Origin: Ruminococcaceae bacterium UBA1417
GTDB lineage: Bacteria > Bacillota > Clostridia > Oscillospirales > Acutalibacteraceae
Assembly: GCA_002305575.1 (NCBI GenBank)
Contig: DBPP01000015.1
Span: 99,702-163,701, forward strand
DNA: 64,000 bases
Reading direction: 5' to 3'
Positions 8,280 to 16,059 of the stretch are shown here, piece by piece (position 1 is the stretch's first letter; every line of letters starts with the position of its first letter). Below the pieces are notes generated by a model. It made no database searches. It was not told where the DNA came from and worked only from the letters and a program-made list of their open reading frames with translations. Both the position numbers and the translations under genes were made by a program.

Positions 8280-10007
8280 ATGGGTGTTTACGATCACGAA
8301 CGCGTCAAGGGCTTTCTGCACAATGATCGCGGTATCATGCGCAACGGAGACGGCGAGGAGGTCATCCTCCGTGGCTGGGGCATGGGAAACTGGGACAATC
8401 CCGAGGGCTTTATGCTCGGCTGCCAGAACGGTTTCGCGCCGTTTACGCCGGGCCAGTACGCACCGATGCCCCGCATGGACCGCGGCAGGGCCATGGATCA
8501 GATCCTGCGCGAAACCTGCGGCACGGTGTACGCGCGGGAATTCTGGAAGCGCTGGCGCCGCGCGTACCTGACCGAAGCGGATATCCGGCTGCTGGCTGAG
8601 CGCGGCTACAATTCCGTGCGGTTGCCCATCCGCGCTTGGAGCTTTCTCGAGGAGGAGCCCGGCATCACGTTCAACGAAGATTCCTTCGAAATGCTCAACG
8701 ATGTGCTGGATTGGTGCGAACGGTATCGCGTTTACGCGGTGATTGACATCCACGCCTGTACGGCGGGACAGTCCGGCATCCCGTGTGACGACGGCATGGA
8801 CAATTGCCAGCACTTCTATTACGACGAAGAATCGATGGAGCGCATGTACATCCTGATGGAAGAATTCATGCGCCGGTACAAAAACCGCTGGATCGTTGCG
8901 GGGTACGACTGCATCAATGAACCGCTTTCGCTTACCCCGCGCAGGGAAGAGTTGACCCCGGTGCTCGTGGCGTTCTATGCAGAGATGATCCGCCGCTGCC
9001 GGAAAATCGACCGGAACCATATGTTCCTGCTCAACGGCACGCAGTTTTCGACACTGACCTACATGTTTGATCAGGATTTCGACCCCGAGTGCCACAACTG
9101 GGGCATCAGCCTGCACGCCTACGAGCGTGTTATTCCGGAACTCGCCTCGTTGGCCGATGTGTTGCGCACATGCAAGGCGCTGGGCATTTGTTTGTGGATG
9201 GGCGAGACCGGCGGGCGGAATGAGCACGCTTGGCAGACAACGATGTATGAGATTCTGGCAGAGTACCATGCGGGCTACAACCTCTGGTGCTGGAAAACCG
9301 TGCGCGGTGCGGGGTGCGCGTCCGTGTTGAATTTCGAGGTGCCCGAGGAGTGGCACCGGATCACCGATTATGCGCAAAATGGCGGTCCGCGGCCGTCTTT
9401 TGAACACGCGCAGCGCATTTGGGACGCATACCTTGAATGTCTGGCCGTGGAAAAATGCACCGAAAATACGCAGTACCATCCGTACCTGCTGCGGGAGGGA
9501 AATTTTGAAATTCCCGCCATCGGCTACAACGCGCTGCCGGCGGACACACATAACGGTATGGCTGCGCTGCCGAATGTGGTTGGCTATCGCCTGTACGACC
9601 GCTTTGAAATGGTATACGAGGAAGGCTATCACCCGCCGGTTGGTCCCTCCGGCTTTGGCGCGCCGCTGATGCATCCGCGCGACCACGTGCACCTGCGCCT
9701 CACAGCTGGAGAGTACGCCTCCTACACGGTTCGGTCAAAAACGCCGTACACCGTAGGCGCGACCTACTGCGCGAAAGAACCCGTGCAGGTGCGCGTTTCC
9801 GTAGATGGCGCAACGCTGTTCGAAGGTACGCTGCCCGCGGCGGCTGAGACGCCGACGGACGGAAAACACCCGCTTTTTGCCGGAGAACCTGCGCCGAATA
9901 CGCTTGCGGCGTTCACCTTTGGTACGGCACAGGGCGCGGGACTTGTCCGGCTGGCGGTGGTTGCCGGCACGGCTGATTTCGGAGAAATTGTGATCCGTCG
10001 AGCCTGA
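8280..10007 (+). CDS. Glycoside hydrolase family 5-type enzyme, intracellular, with C-terminal beta-rich domain
   Basis: 575 aa. The first ~390 residues are a GH5-like TIM barrel. CINEP near residue 213 supplies the acid/base Glu, and WMGETGGRNEHAW the likely nucleophile Glu. The last ~170 residues form a beta-rich accessory module that could bind carbohydrate. There is no signal peptide, so it should act in the cytoplasm on imported oligosaccharides or glucosides; the substrate (beta-glucan, beta-mannan, glucosylceramide type) cannot be set from sequence alone. The ATG at 8280 is chosen because GAAAGG ends 9 nt upstream and the promoter start point lies after 8241. The gene has its own strong promoter. 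Confidence 0.85.
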   Translation: MGVYDHERVKGFLHNDRGIMRNGDGEEVILRGWGMGNWDNPEGFMLGCQNGFAPFTPGQYAPMPRMDRGRAMDQILRETCGTVYAREFWKRWRRAYLTEADIRLLAERGYNSVRLPIRAWSFLEEEPGITFNEDSFEMLNDVLDWCERYRVYAVIDIHACTAGQSGIPCDDGMDNCQHFYYDEESMERMYILMEEFMRRYKNRWIVAGYDCINEPLSLTPRREELTPVLVAFYAEMIRRCRKIDRNHMFLLNGTQFSTLTYMFDQDFDPECHNWGISLHAYERVIPELASLADVLRTCKALGICLWMGETGGRNEHAWQTTMYEILAEYHAGYNLWCWKTVRGAGCASVLNFEVPEEWHRITDYAQNGGPRPSFEHAQRIWDAYLECLAVEKCTENTQYHPYLLREGNFEIPAIGYNALPADTHNGMAALPNVVGYRLYDRFEMVYEEGYHPPVGPSGFGAPLMHPRDHVHLRLTAGEYASYTVRSKTPYTVGATYCAKEPVQVRVSVDGATLFEGTLPAAAETPTDGKHPLFAGEPAPNTLAAFTFGTAQGAGLVRLAVVAGTADFGEIVIRRA

Positions 10008-10013
10008 GCGCGC

Positions 10014-10042
10014 TTTACAAACGGCGCGAGTTGCGGTACAAT
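10014..10042 (+). promoter_or_regulatory. Promoter of asnA
   Basis: TTTACA (10014-10019), 17-bp spacer, TACAAT (10037-10042); TSS expected near 10049, leaving a ~60-nt GC-rich 5' UTR. Confidence 0.75.
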
Positions 10043-10110
10043 AGCAGAAACGGCCTTGCGCCGGCGCGCGCGTGCCGGCCGGCCGATTCCGTAAAAGGTG
10101 GTTGATCTGC

Positions 10111-11112
10111 ATGGTTATTGTTCCGGAAGGGTATGTGCCGAGCCTGGGGCTTTATGAGACGCAAAAGGCGATCGGGCTGATTAAGAACGTGTTTCTCGTC
10201 AAAATCTGCGCTGCACTGCATTTGAAGCGCGTGACCGCGCCGCTGTTTGTCGACCCGACAACCGGCCTCAACGACGATCTGAACGGCGTGGAGCGTCCCG
10301 TATCCTTTGATATCCCTGCGGCGGCGCTGAATGCGCAAGTTGTGCATTCACTGGCCAAGTGGAAGCGCCTTGCGCTGCACAATTACGGTTTCTTTGTCGG
10401 CAACGGCCTTGTGGCTGATATGAACGCGATTCGCCGCGACGAGGAACTCGATAACCTGCACTCGGTTTATGTCGACCAGTGGGACTGGGAAAAGGTCATC
10501 GACCGCGAGATGCGCACCACAGAATACTTGGAGAATACCGTGTGCCGCATCGTCAGCGCGATCTGTGGCACGCTCGACGAGTTGAAATGGCAGTTTTCGG
10601 GACTTACCACCGAGCTTTGCCGCGATGTGTTTTTCATCACCGCGCAGGAACTGGAAGATCGTTATCCGGACCTCACGCCGAAGCAGCGCGAAAACGTGAT
10701 TGCGCGCGAGCACCGCACCGTATTCATCGAGCAGATTGGCGGCGCGCTGAAAAGCGGCAAGCCACATGACGGCCGTGCGCCGGATTATGATGACTGGAGC
10801 CTGAACGGCGATCTCCTGTTCTGGCATGAGCCGCTCAATTCGGCCATTGAAATCAGCAGTATGGGTATCCGCGTCGATGCGGAGTCCTTGGCGTCGCAGC
10901 TCAAAATTGCGGGCTGCGAGGCACGCGCGGAGCTGCCGTTTCATAAAATGCTGCTGAACGGCGAGCTGCCGCTCACAATCGGCGGCGGCATCGGGCAGTC
11001 CCGCCTGTGCATGCTGTTGCTCGGCAAAGTGCACATCGGCGAAGTGCAGGCGTCTCTCTGGGACGAGGAAACCTGCAAAGTCTGTGCCGAAAAGGGCGTT
11101 GTATTGTTGTAA
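10111..11112 (+). CDS. asnA: Aspartate--ammonia ligase (asparagine synthetase A)
   Basis: 333 aa, the usual size (~330) of AsnA, a class II aminoacyl-tRNA-synthetase-like enzyme making Asn from Asp, ammonia and ATP. The sequence follows the family from YETQKAIGLIKNVF and LFVDPTTGLNDDLNGVERPVSFD, through HSLAKWKRLALHNYGF and DQWDWEKVI, to the C-terminal TIGGGIGQSRLCMLLL, the motif 3-type Arg region. The start at 10111 follows AAAAGGTGG. The gene is monocistronic between its own promoter and a strong terminator. Ammonia-dependent AsnA fits an ammonia-rich gut habitat; that last point is inference. Confidence 0.96.
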   Translation: MVIVPEGYVPSLGLYETQKAIGLIKNVFLVKICAALHLKRVTAPLFVDPTTGLNDDLNGVERPVSFDIPAAALNAQVVHSLAKWKRLALHNYGFFVGNGLVADMNAIRRDEELDNLHSVYVDQWDWEKVIDREMRTTEYLENTVCRIVSAICGTLDELKWQFSGLTTELCRDVFFITAQELEDRYPDLTPKQRENVIAREHRTVFIEQIGGALKSGKPHDGRAPDYDDWSLNGDLLFWHEPLNSAIEISSMGIRVDAESLASQLKIAGCEARAELPFHKMLLNGELPLTIGGGIGQSRLCMLLLGKVHIGEVQASLWDEETCKVCAEKGVVLL

Positions 11113-11136
11113 GGACTTTTTGTTTAATCCATTGTA

Positions 11137-11184
11137 AAAAAGCCCCGTTTTCCGGTTCGTTTTGGGCCGGGAAACGGGGCTTTT
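11137..11184 (+). terminator. Terminator after asnA; similar to the hairpin at 13744-13786
   Basis: AAAAGCCCCGTTTTCC pairs with GGGAAACGGGGCTTTT. The left arm shares the block CCCCGTTTTCCGG with the hairpin at 13744-13786. The rest of the gap (11185-11344) shows no gene. Confidence 0.85.
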
Positions 11185-11344
11185 GCAACGGTTGCGTCAT
11201 CCAGCGCGGACTCGACGCAGCGGGGATTGCTTTGAATCCATTTTACATTGGACTTGTTTCAAAGAATGCCCAACAATTGTATAAAGGGGGGATGCGACCA
11301 CGGGGATAATCGAATCTTTCTGGGATATGACTGCCGGCCTGTGA

Positions 11345-11959
11345 TCAGAGATCATCGTCCGGCGCCTGCCCATCATGCGCGAGCCATTTGCAGTCCGTCA
11401 TTTCCATTTCGGTAAAGACTGCACGGAAACAGGAATCTTCCGGGCTGCAAGCATAGATGCCAAACTGAATTTCTCCGGTTGCCTCGTGCAAATGGCAGAT
11501 GCGCATCTGGCGGAACACCACGCCGTCTTCCGAACACTCGATGCAAAAATCATCTTCCCGCCGGCTCAGACGGTACCACATGGATTTTATGTCGGCGGGA
11601 ATTTCTGTCGTAGCCCAGTCTGAATAACCGTGGTTGGTCACGACGCTGCCCAGATGTTGGAAACGCTCGTTTTCATATTCAATGGATCCTTTGAGCCAGT
11701 TTTCGCTGTCCAGGTACAGAACCACCCCGCATTGGTCAAAACGGTGGTGCGTTTCGGTAAATTCCGTTTTAACCACAAAGGAAAAGAATTTTTCTTCCGT
11801 GCACATTTGCAGAACCGGAGCGTTATCATTGCGGAAGTGGTAGTAGGTTCTCTGCCACAGGTCGGTGTGCGGCTTGGTGACAATCTCGATCCTATCCGGA
11901 GAAATCACGCAGCTTTCCGGCTGCCTGGTCCATTTTAGTTTTGTTACGTCAAATTTCAT
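11345..11959 (-). CDS. DUF1349 family protein (concanavalin-like fold)
   Basis: 204 aa. The sequence (FFSFVVKTEF, DQCGVVLYLDSENWLKGSIEYE, LGSVVTNHGYSDWAT, WYRLSRREDDFCIECSEDG, GIYACSP) matches the DUF1349 family, whose members have a lectin/glucanase-like jelly-roll. No catalytic residues are assigned. The ATG at 11959 has GGAGG 7 nt upstream; the ATG two codons earlier would touch the SD. The start overlaps the end of the acetyltransferase gene by 11 nt, so it is the last gene of the ROK operon and probably coupled. A role in sugar recognition is a guess. Confidence 0.8.
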   Translation of the reverse strand: MKFDVTKLKWTRQPESCVISPDRIEIVTKPHTDLWQRTYYHFRNDNAPVLQMCTEEKFFSFVVKTEFTETHHRFDQCGVVLYLDSENWLKGSIEYENERFQHLGSVVTNHGYSDWATTEIPADIKSMWYRLSRREDDFCIECSEDGVVFRQMRICHLHEATGEIQFGIYACSPEDSCFRAVFTEMEMTDCKWLAHDGQAPDDDL

Positions 11960-12548
11960 TTTCATTCCTCCAATATTTCTTTTTGTCTTCTTCCGTAATT
12001 TTTCGAAGAACCCGACAGGGATTGCCGACAGCCACCACACCTGCAGGAATATCCCGGTTCACGACGCTTCCCGCACCGATGACGGTATTGCTTCCGATTG
12101 TTACGCCGGGCAATACCGTCACGGACGCCCCAAACCATACGTTGTCGCCCACCGTAATCGGATAGGCATATTCCAGCCCCCGATTGCGTTGCGCACTGTC
12201 CAGCGGATGCCCTGCTGTGGAAAATATGCAGTTTGGTGCGATAAAGACGTTATCGCCAAAAGTAACCTTTGCACCATCCAAAATAACACAGTTATGATTG
12301 GTATAAAAATTTTCCCCGATTTTAATGTTACATCCGTAATCGCACCAAAACGGAGCCGTAATACAAAAACGGTTTCCTGTTTTTCCCAAAAGTCTTCGGA
12401 TCATTTCTTCCTGATCTGAAATTTGGGAGGGTCTTAACTGATTGTATTCAAAGCACAGGTCTTTACATCGCGTTCTTACAGCAATCAATTCTTCATCATA
12501 ATTGGCGTCATAAAGCCATCCTTGCTGCATCTTTTCCCGTTCGGTCAT
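11949..12548 (-). CDS. Sugar O-acetyltransferase (maltose/galactoside acetyltransferase type)
   Basis: 199 aa left-handed beta-helix enzyme of the LacA/Maa group. An N-terminal Mac domain (MTEREKMQQGWLYDANYDEEL) is followed by hexapeptide repeats (CNIKIGENFYTNHNCVILD, GDNVFIAPNCIF, ITVGDNVWFGASVTVLPG). The catalytic His is in STAGHPLD. It transfers acetyl from acetyl-CoA to a sugar hydroxyl, possibly to detoxify non-metabolised sugars. The ATG at 12548 has AGGATGGAGA upstream and overlaps the ROK gene by ATGA (12545-12548). Sampled lines of this operon are about 42% GC, clearly below the flanks. Confidence 0.9.
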   Translation of the reverse strand: MTEREKMQQGWLYDANYDEELIAVRTRCKDLCFEYNQLRPSQISDQEEMIRRLLGKTGNRFCITAPFWCDYGCNIKIGENFYTNHNCVILDGAKVTFGDNVFIAPNCIFSTAGHPLDSAQRNRGLEYAYPITVGDNVWFGASVTVLPGVTIGSNTVIGAGSVVNRDIPAGVVAVGNPCRVLRKITEEDKKKYWRNENEI

Positions 12549-13537
12549 GGTTCTCCATCCTTTCTGTTTATAGCCGTCCAATACATACCCATCAGATAGT
12601 ACGCATCGGTATTGTGGATAAATTCAAACGCTGGCATATAAGCTTCCGGTATACATTTTAGACATGCCGTGCGAATGCGCTCGAGGTCGCTTTTCTGTAT
12701 CAGATCTCCGGTAAACAGCAATTTGTGTGGATTCAGAATGGAGATCAGGGCGATGGATGCCTGAATAATCAAAGGTTCGGCGGTGGGGCGGTGCATTTTC
12801 TGAATTTGCTCCTCCAGACTCATGCCATAATCTAAAAAACCAACCATACCGGCAAATAGGTTTTGCCCTGTGAGCACCGTTCCGTAGTGAACGGTGGCCG
12901 TCCCCGGTAATACGCCGGCTGGATAGTTGACCAAGGTGATAATTTGATCAAAAATCTGTTCCTGCTGAAAATAGCCATATATTTTGTAGTACATATCGTT
13001 GGCGAGAAAGACCGGCAAGTGGTATTGCGTTTCTAAAATGGAGACCAATTCCACGCCCTCCAATTCCGGGATATCGCTGTGTCGAATAACACCGTTTTCT
13101 GCAATGCTCGGCGTCCCCACAATGATCTGGCGTGTATTAGGAAATTGATTCAAAGCTTCGGCAAGTTTGCGCTTTATGGCATCCGTGTCCAATACAGAAA
13201 ACGGGCTTACCTGAAAATACCGGATTTTCCCTGTGGGGGAGAGGACGGCTGTTGTAAGCGATTTAATGCCCTGAATCCATTCGAAATAGATACAGACGGT
13301 ACTTTCATACGCTTCGTTCAATCTGTAAACAACCGAGCTTCTCCCCACATCGTGGAGCTTCTGTTTTTCGCCAATTACTTCCCCGCAATGTTCCATTTCA
13401 TTTAAATAGGTATTGCAGCTGGCAACACTGAGCCCCGACTGCATGGAAATCTGTTGCTTGGAGTAAGACTGACCTCGAACCAACAGCTTCCGAATTATGG
13501 ATTTATTTCGCCGTTTAATATCGGCAGAATCATTCAT
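12545..13537 (-). CDS. ROK-family transcriptional regulator lacking the zinc/ATP motifs
   Basis: 330 aa. The N-terminal winged helix (residues ~8-70; SIIRKLLVRGQSYSKQQISMQSGLSVASCNTYL) is followed by a ROK-like domain. The glycine-rich kinase loop and the C-x-C-G-x2-G-C zinc motif of classical ROK proteins are absent, so it is a regulator without kinase activity and with a divergent sensor domain. The ATG at 13537 follows AGGGTG with a 6-nt gap; a GTG three codons upstream touches the SD. First gene of a coupled three-gene operon. A perfect inverted repeat overlaps its promoter, suggesting self-repression. The inducer is probably a sugar (inference). Confidence 0.8.
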   Translation of the reverse strand: MNDSADIKRRNKSIIRKLLVRGQSYSKQQISMQSGLSVASCNTYLNEMEHCGEVIGEKQKLHDVGRSSVVYRLNEAYESTVCIYFEWIQGIKSLTTAVLSPTGKIRYFQVSPFSVLDTDAIKRKLAEALNQFPNTRQIIVGTPSIAENGVIRHSDIPELEGVELVSILETQYHLPVFLANDMYYKIYGYFQQEQIFDQIITLVNYPAGVLPGTATVHYGTVLTGQNLFAGMVGFLDYGMSLEEQIQKMHRPTAEPLIIQASIALISILNPHKLLFTGDLIQKSDLERIRTACLKCIPEAYMPAFEFIHNTDAYYLMGMYWTAINRKDGEP

Positions 13538-13560
13538 ACGGATCACCCTGTATTTTTATA

Positions 13561-13589
13561 TTCATTATTATAACCATTGTAATAATGAA
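13561..13589. promoter_or_regulatory. Operator-like perfect inverted repeat at the ROK operon promoter
   Basis: TTCATTATTA (13561-13570) and TAATAATGAA (13580-13589) are a perfect 10-bp inverted repeat with a 9-bp centre. One arm overlaps the -10 box and the other abuts the -35 box. Confidence 0.75.
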
Positions 13590-13595
13590 AGTCAA
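13567..13595 (-). promoter_or_regulatory. Sigma-A promoter of the ROK/acetyltransferase/DUF1349 operon
   Basis: Read on the minus strand: TTGACT (13595-13590), 17-bp spacer, TATAAT (13572-13567). Confidence 0.85.
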
Positions 13596-13695
13596 GGACA
13601 ATTTACCCACTGTTTCGCCCACAAATTCCAGGATCAGGCTTCCGTGTGTGTTCCTCTATATTTCGAAGAGTTTGCTATACGTGTAGAATTTCCTT

Positions 13696-13717
13696 TTTTC
13701 GAGAAATCTCTCGAAAA
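13696..13717. repeat. Short perfect inverted repeat in the gap between the ROK and Crp genes
   Basis: TTTTCGAGA (13696-13704) and TCTCGAAAA (13709-13717) around AATC. No T-tract follows on either strand, so it is not a clear terminator. The gap 13600-13740 shows no gene otherwise. Confidence 0.5.
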
Positions 13718-13743
13718 GCTTAACCATTTATCATCCTCAAAAG

Positions 13744-13786
13744 AACCCCCGTTTTCCGGCTTGTTTGGGACCGATAAACGGGGGTT
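13744..13786 (-). terminator. Terminator of the Crp/Fnr-type gene
   Basis: AACCCCCGTTT (13744-13754) pairs with AAACGGGGGTT (13776-13786). On the minus strand it is followed by TTCTTTTG. It resembles the asnA terminator at 11137-11184. Confidence 0.75.
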
Positions 13787-13832
13787 GCTGCGTTTGATTC
13801 TTGAATACATTCCGCGCTGGATGGGCGCCGCG

Positions 13833-14510
13833 TCAATTGCGTTGGGATCCATTCTGTTCTATGCTTATGCCAGAGCGATGTTCCGCGTGTGTTGCGAGGC
13901 GATACCGCCCTCTTCCGATTTTTTCTATTTCACCTTCCGCGCAAAGCTTTTGCAGAACGCGCTGCAATTGACGCCGGCTGCACCGCAACTGCAGAACCGC
14001 TGCTTCTATGCCGTTGAGCTCGTGTGTGGGGCAAAAATTTTTGAGATACAACAGCACGCGGTCGGCAATGGTTTCTGCCGGGGCTTCCACAAAGGCGAAA
14101 AGCTGCAATTTTTCGGCATAAGCATGCAGCAGTACGTGGAGAAAACGAATGTCCGTATGCAGCAGCTTTTCATAGGGCTGTATTGCCAAAGCTATGCAAA
14201 TGACGTCCGTTACAGCTTCCGCGAAAAAAGGCGTGGGGCCCTGCTCGGCAAATTCGATGTCGCCGAGCAGGATCGGGGCGTTTTGCTGGTTGACGGGGGA
14301 TATCGTTCCGTTGTTGCGCAGTCCATATACCCGGATCGTGCCTTTTACCACAAACAGCAGTTCCTCCAGCCTTTTGTCCGGCGATGTAATTTGCTCCCCT
14401 TTTTCATACCGGTAAAGTTGAAAGTCCAAATCGGGGGTGGAAAAGCAATCTCGGATGTTTCCTTTTTCCATCCACATGTGGATTTGCGCAGGATCTCTAA
14501 TTTTTTTCAT
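13833..14510 (-). CDS. Crp/Fnr-family transcriptional regulator
   Basis: 225 aa. An N-terminal cyclic-nucleotide-binding-type barrel (residues ~20-115; YEKGEQITSPDKRLEELLFVVKGTIRVY) is joined by a dimer helix (HVLLHAYAEKLQLFAF) to a C-terminal winged helix (IADRVLLYLKNF, LRCSRRQLQRVLQKLCAEGEI). There is no Fnr-like N-terminal cysteine set. The ATG at 14510 has GGGAGG 8 nt upstream. It diverges from the MATE exporter gene and shares a 95-bp control region with a TGTG-N8-CACA palindrome placed to repress itself and activate the exporter. The ligand is unknown. Confidence 0.85.
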   Translation of the reverse strand: MKKIRDPAQIHMWMEKGNIRDCFSTPDLDFQLYRYEKGEQITSPDKRLEELLFVVKGTIRVYGLRNNGTISPVNQQNAPILLGDIEFAEQGPTPFFAEAVTDVICIALAIQPYEKLLHTDIRFLHVLLHAYAEKLQLFAFVEAPAETIADRVLLYLKNFCPTHELNGIEAAVLQLRCSRRQLQRVLQKLCAEGEIEKIGRGRYRLATHAEHRSGISIEQNGSQRN

Positions 14511-14530
14511 AACCGTTGCCTCCCGCATCT

Positions 14531-14559
14531 ATTGTGCCATATGACACAGAAAAAATCAA
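14531..14559 (-). promoter_or_regulatory. Promoter of the Crp/Fnr-type gene
   Basis: On the minus strand: TTGATT (14559-14554), 17-bp spacer, CACAAT (14536-14531). The Crp-like palindrome covers part of the spacer and the -10 box. Confidence 0.5.
14533..14548. promoter_or_regulatory. Crp-like operator TGTGCCATATGACACA
   Basis: A 16-bp near-perfect palindrome (TGTG...CACA around CATATG, one mismatched pair). It overlaps the regulator's -10 and is centred at 14540.5, about -41.5 from the expected start of the exporter transcript. Confidence 0.65.
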
Positions 14560-14569
14560 TTCCAAAGCG

Positions 14570-14575
14570 TACAAT
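14570..14575 (+). promoter_or_regulatory. -10 box (TACAAT) of the MATE gene, no good -35
   Basis: TACAAT with a poor -35 (CAGAAA at 17 bp). The Crp-like site sits at the class II activator position instead, as expected of an activated promoter. Confidence 0.5.
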
Positions 14576-14605
14576 AAAAGGGACAAAAAGATGTGAGGGA
14601 ACCAT

Positions 14606-15930
14606 ATGGAAAATGAAATCTTTCAGGAAACCAAAGTATCCAAAGCGTATATACGACTGTCCGTGCCGCTTGTACTCAGTATGGTGGTGACGCTCATATA
14701 CAATCTGGCGGATACCTTCTTCGTTGCGCAAACCAACCCAACATTGTGGCGGGTGTCTCGCTGGGCATGCCGCTGTTTACAATGCTGATGGCCGTGGGCA
14801 ATATTTTCGGCCAAGGCGGCAGCTCCCTGATCTCGCGCCTGTTGGGGCAGAAAGATCAGGCCGGCGTGCGGCACGCCAGTGCATTCTGCTTTTATACCAC
14901 CATTTTTCTCGGCATCCTGATCGGTGCGGCCATGCTGCTTTTGCGCGTTCCACTGCTGTATGTTCTCGGGGCCAGTGAAGAAACCTTTTCCCACGCGTCC
15001 AGTTACTATACATATCTGGCGATTGGCGCACCGGCGATCATGCTTTCGTTTATTCATTCCAATCTGCTGCGTTCAGAAGGGCTGTCCAAGGAATCCATGG
15101 CCGGTACCATTCTGGGCGCTGTCGTCAATATCGTCTTGGATCCGATTTTTATTTCCGTTTTGTGATTTGGCGCCGGTGGAGCGGCCGTGGCGACCGTGGT
15201 CGGCTATCTTTTTTCGGATGTATTTTTTATCCTGATCGTTGTCCGGAGAAGCCGGATCCTGTCCGTTTCCCTAAAGGAGATCCGCGTGCCCGCCCGGCAT
15301 ATCGGGCAGATTCTGGGCATTGGTATTCCGGCCGCCATTGTCAACCTGACGCAAAGCGTGAGCGTTGTGTTGGTCAACCAATTCCTGCTGCCCTTCGGCA
15401 ATGATAAGATTGCAGCAATGGGGATTGTGTTGAAAGTGAGCATGATTGCGCTCCTGCTTCTGACCGGTTTTGCGTTTGGCGGTCAGCCCCTGTTCGGCTA
15501 TTATTTTGGGGCCGGGGATAAAAAGCGGCTTTTGGAGTTGTTTCGCTTCTGCATGCGCTTCATCAGTATTCTGGCGGTAGGCCTGACGGTTGTGATCCTT
15601 CTGCTCGCCCCTGTCCTGATGCGGTGCTTTATGGACAACGACAGTATTGTTGCCGACGGCGCTCTGATGCTTCGCTGGCAGGTTGTAACGATGCTGTTTG
15701 TCGGCGTCGTTCTGCTTATGACGATCGTCTTTCAGTCTATGGGAAAAGTGGTGGGCTCTTTTATTCTTTCCATCAGCCGCCAGGGCGTTGTCTTCTTGAT
15801 TGTTTTGGCCGTGGCCTACAGTACGGCAGGGTATATGGGTATCGTTGTGTCACAGGCCATTGCGGACATCCTCACGGCTGGAATCGCGGTGATTCTGTTT
15901 CGCAAACAGCTCTACCCGGTGTTCCACTGA
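14606..15930 (+). pseudogene. MATE family efflux transporter, broken by a frameshift and a stop
   Basis: The full frame would encode ~441 aa of a MATE (NorM/DinF-like) drug:cation antiporter with 12 helices. The N-terminal part (MENEIFQETKVSKAYIRLSV..., LADTFFVAQTN) is in one frame up to ~14737. The rest (NIVAGVSLGMPLF, GGSSLISRLLG, ...) is one base out, so a base is missing in the AACCCAAC stretch. A TGA at 15163-15165 then interrupts ISVL-FGAGGAAVATVVGY where the family has Gly (GGA to TGA). Two lesions 425 bp apart argue for real decay rather than a single read error. The rest up to RKQLYPVFH is intact. TGA is a normal stop elsewhere in the window. Confidence 0.8.
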
Positions 15931-16013
15931 AGATGGCGTCAAACCACGAAAAAGAAGGCCGGGTTGGGCAGATCGGGAGGAATTCCCTGCGGCGCATCCG
16001 GCACATGTAAAGA

Positions 16014-16045
16014 AAAACGGCGCGCTCGCTTGGGCGCGCCGTTTT
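16014..16045. terminator. Bidirectional terminator between MATE and GNAT genes
   Basis: AAAACGGCGCGC pairs with GCGCGCCGTTTT (loop TCGCTTGG). It serves the converging MATE (+) and acetyltransferase (-) genes. Confidence 0.75.
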
Positions 16046-16059
16046 GCTGACCGTCATGT

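Noticed and set aside
11007..11309. 100-codon + strand frame running from asnA through its terminator
   Set aside because: It overlaps asnA in another frame, crosses the terminator hairpin and has no SD.
15163..15165. TGA in the MATE gene read as recoding (selenocysteine or alternative code)
   Set aside because: TGA ends many intact genes here, the position is normally glycine, no SECIS-like stem was seen, and the gene also has a frameshift.
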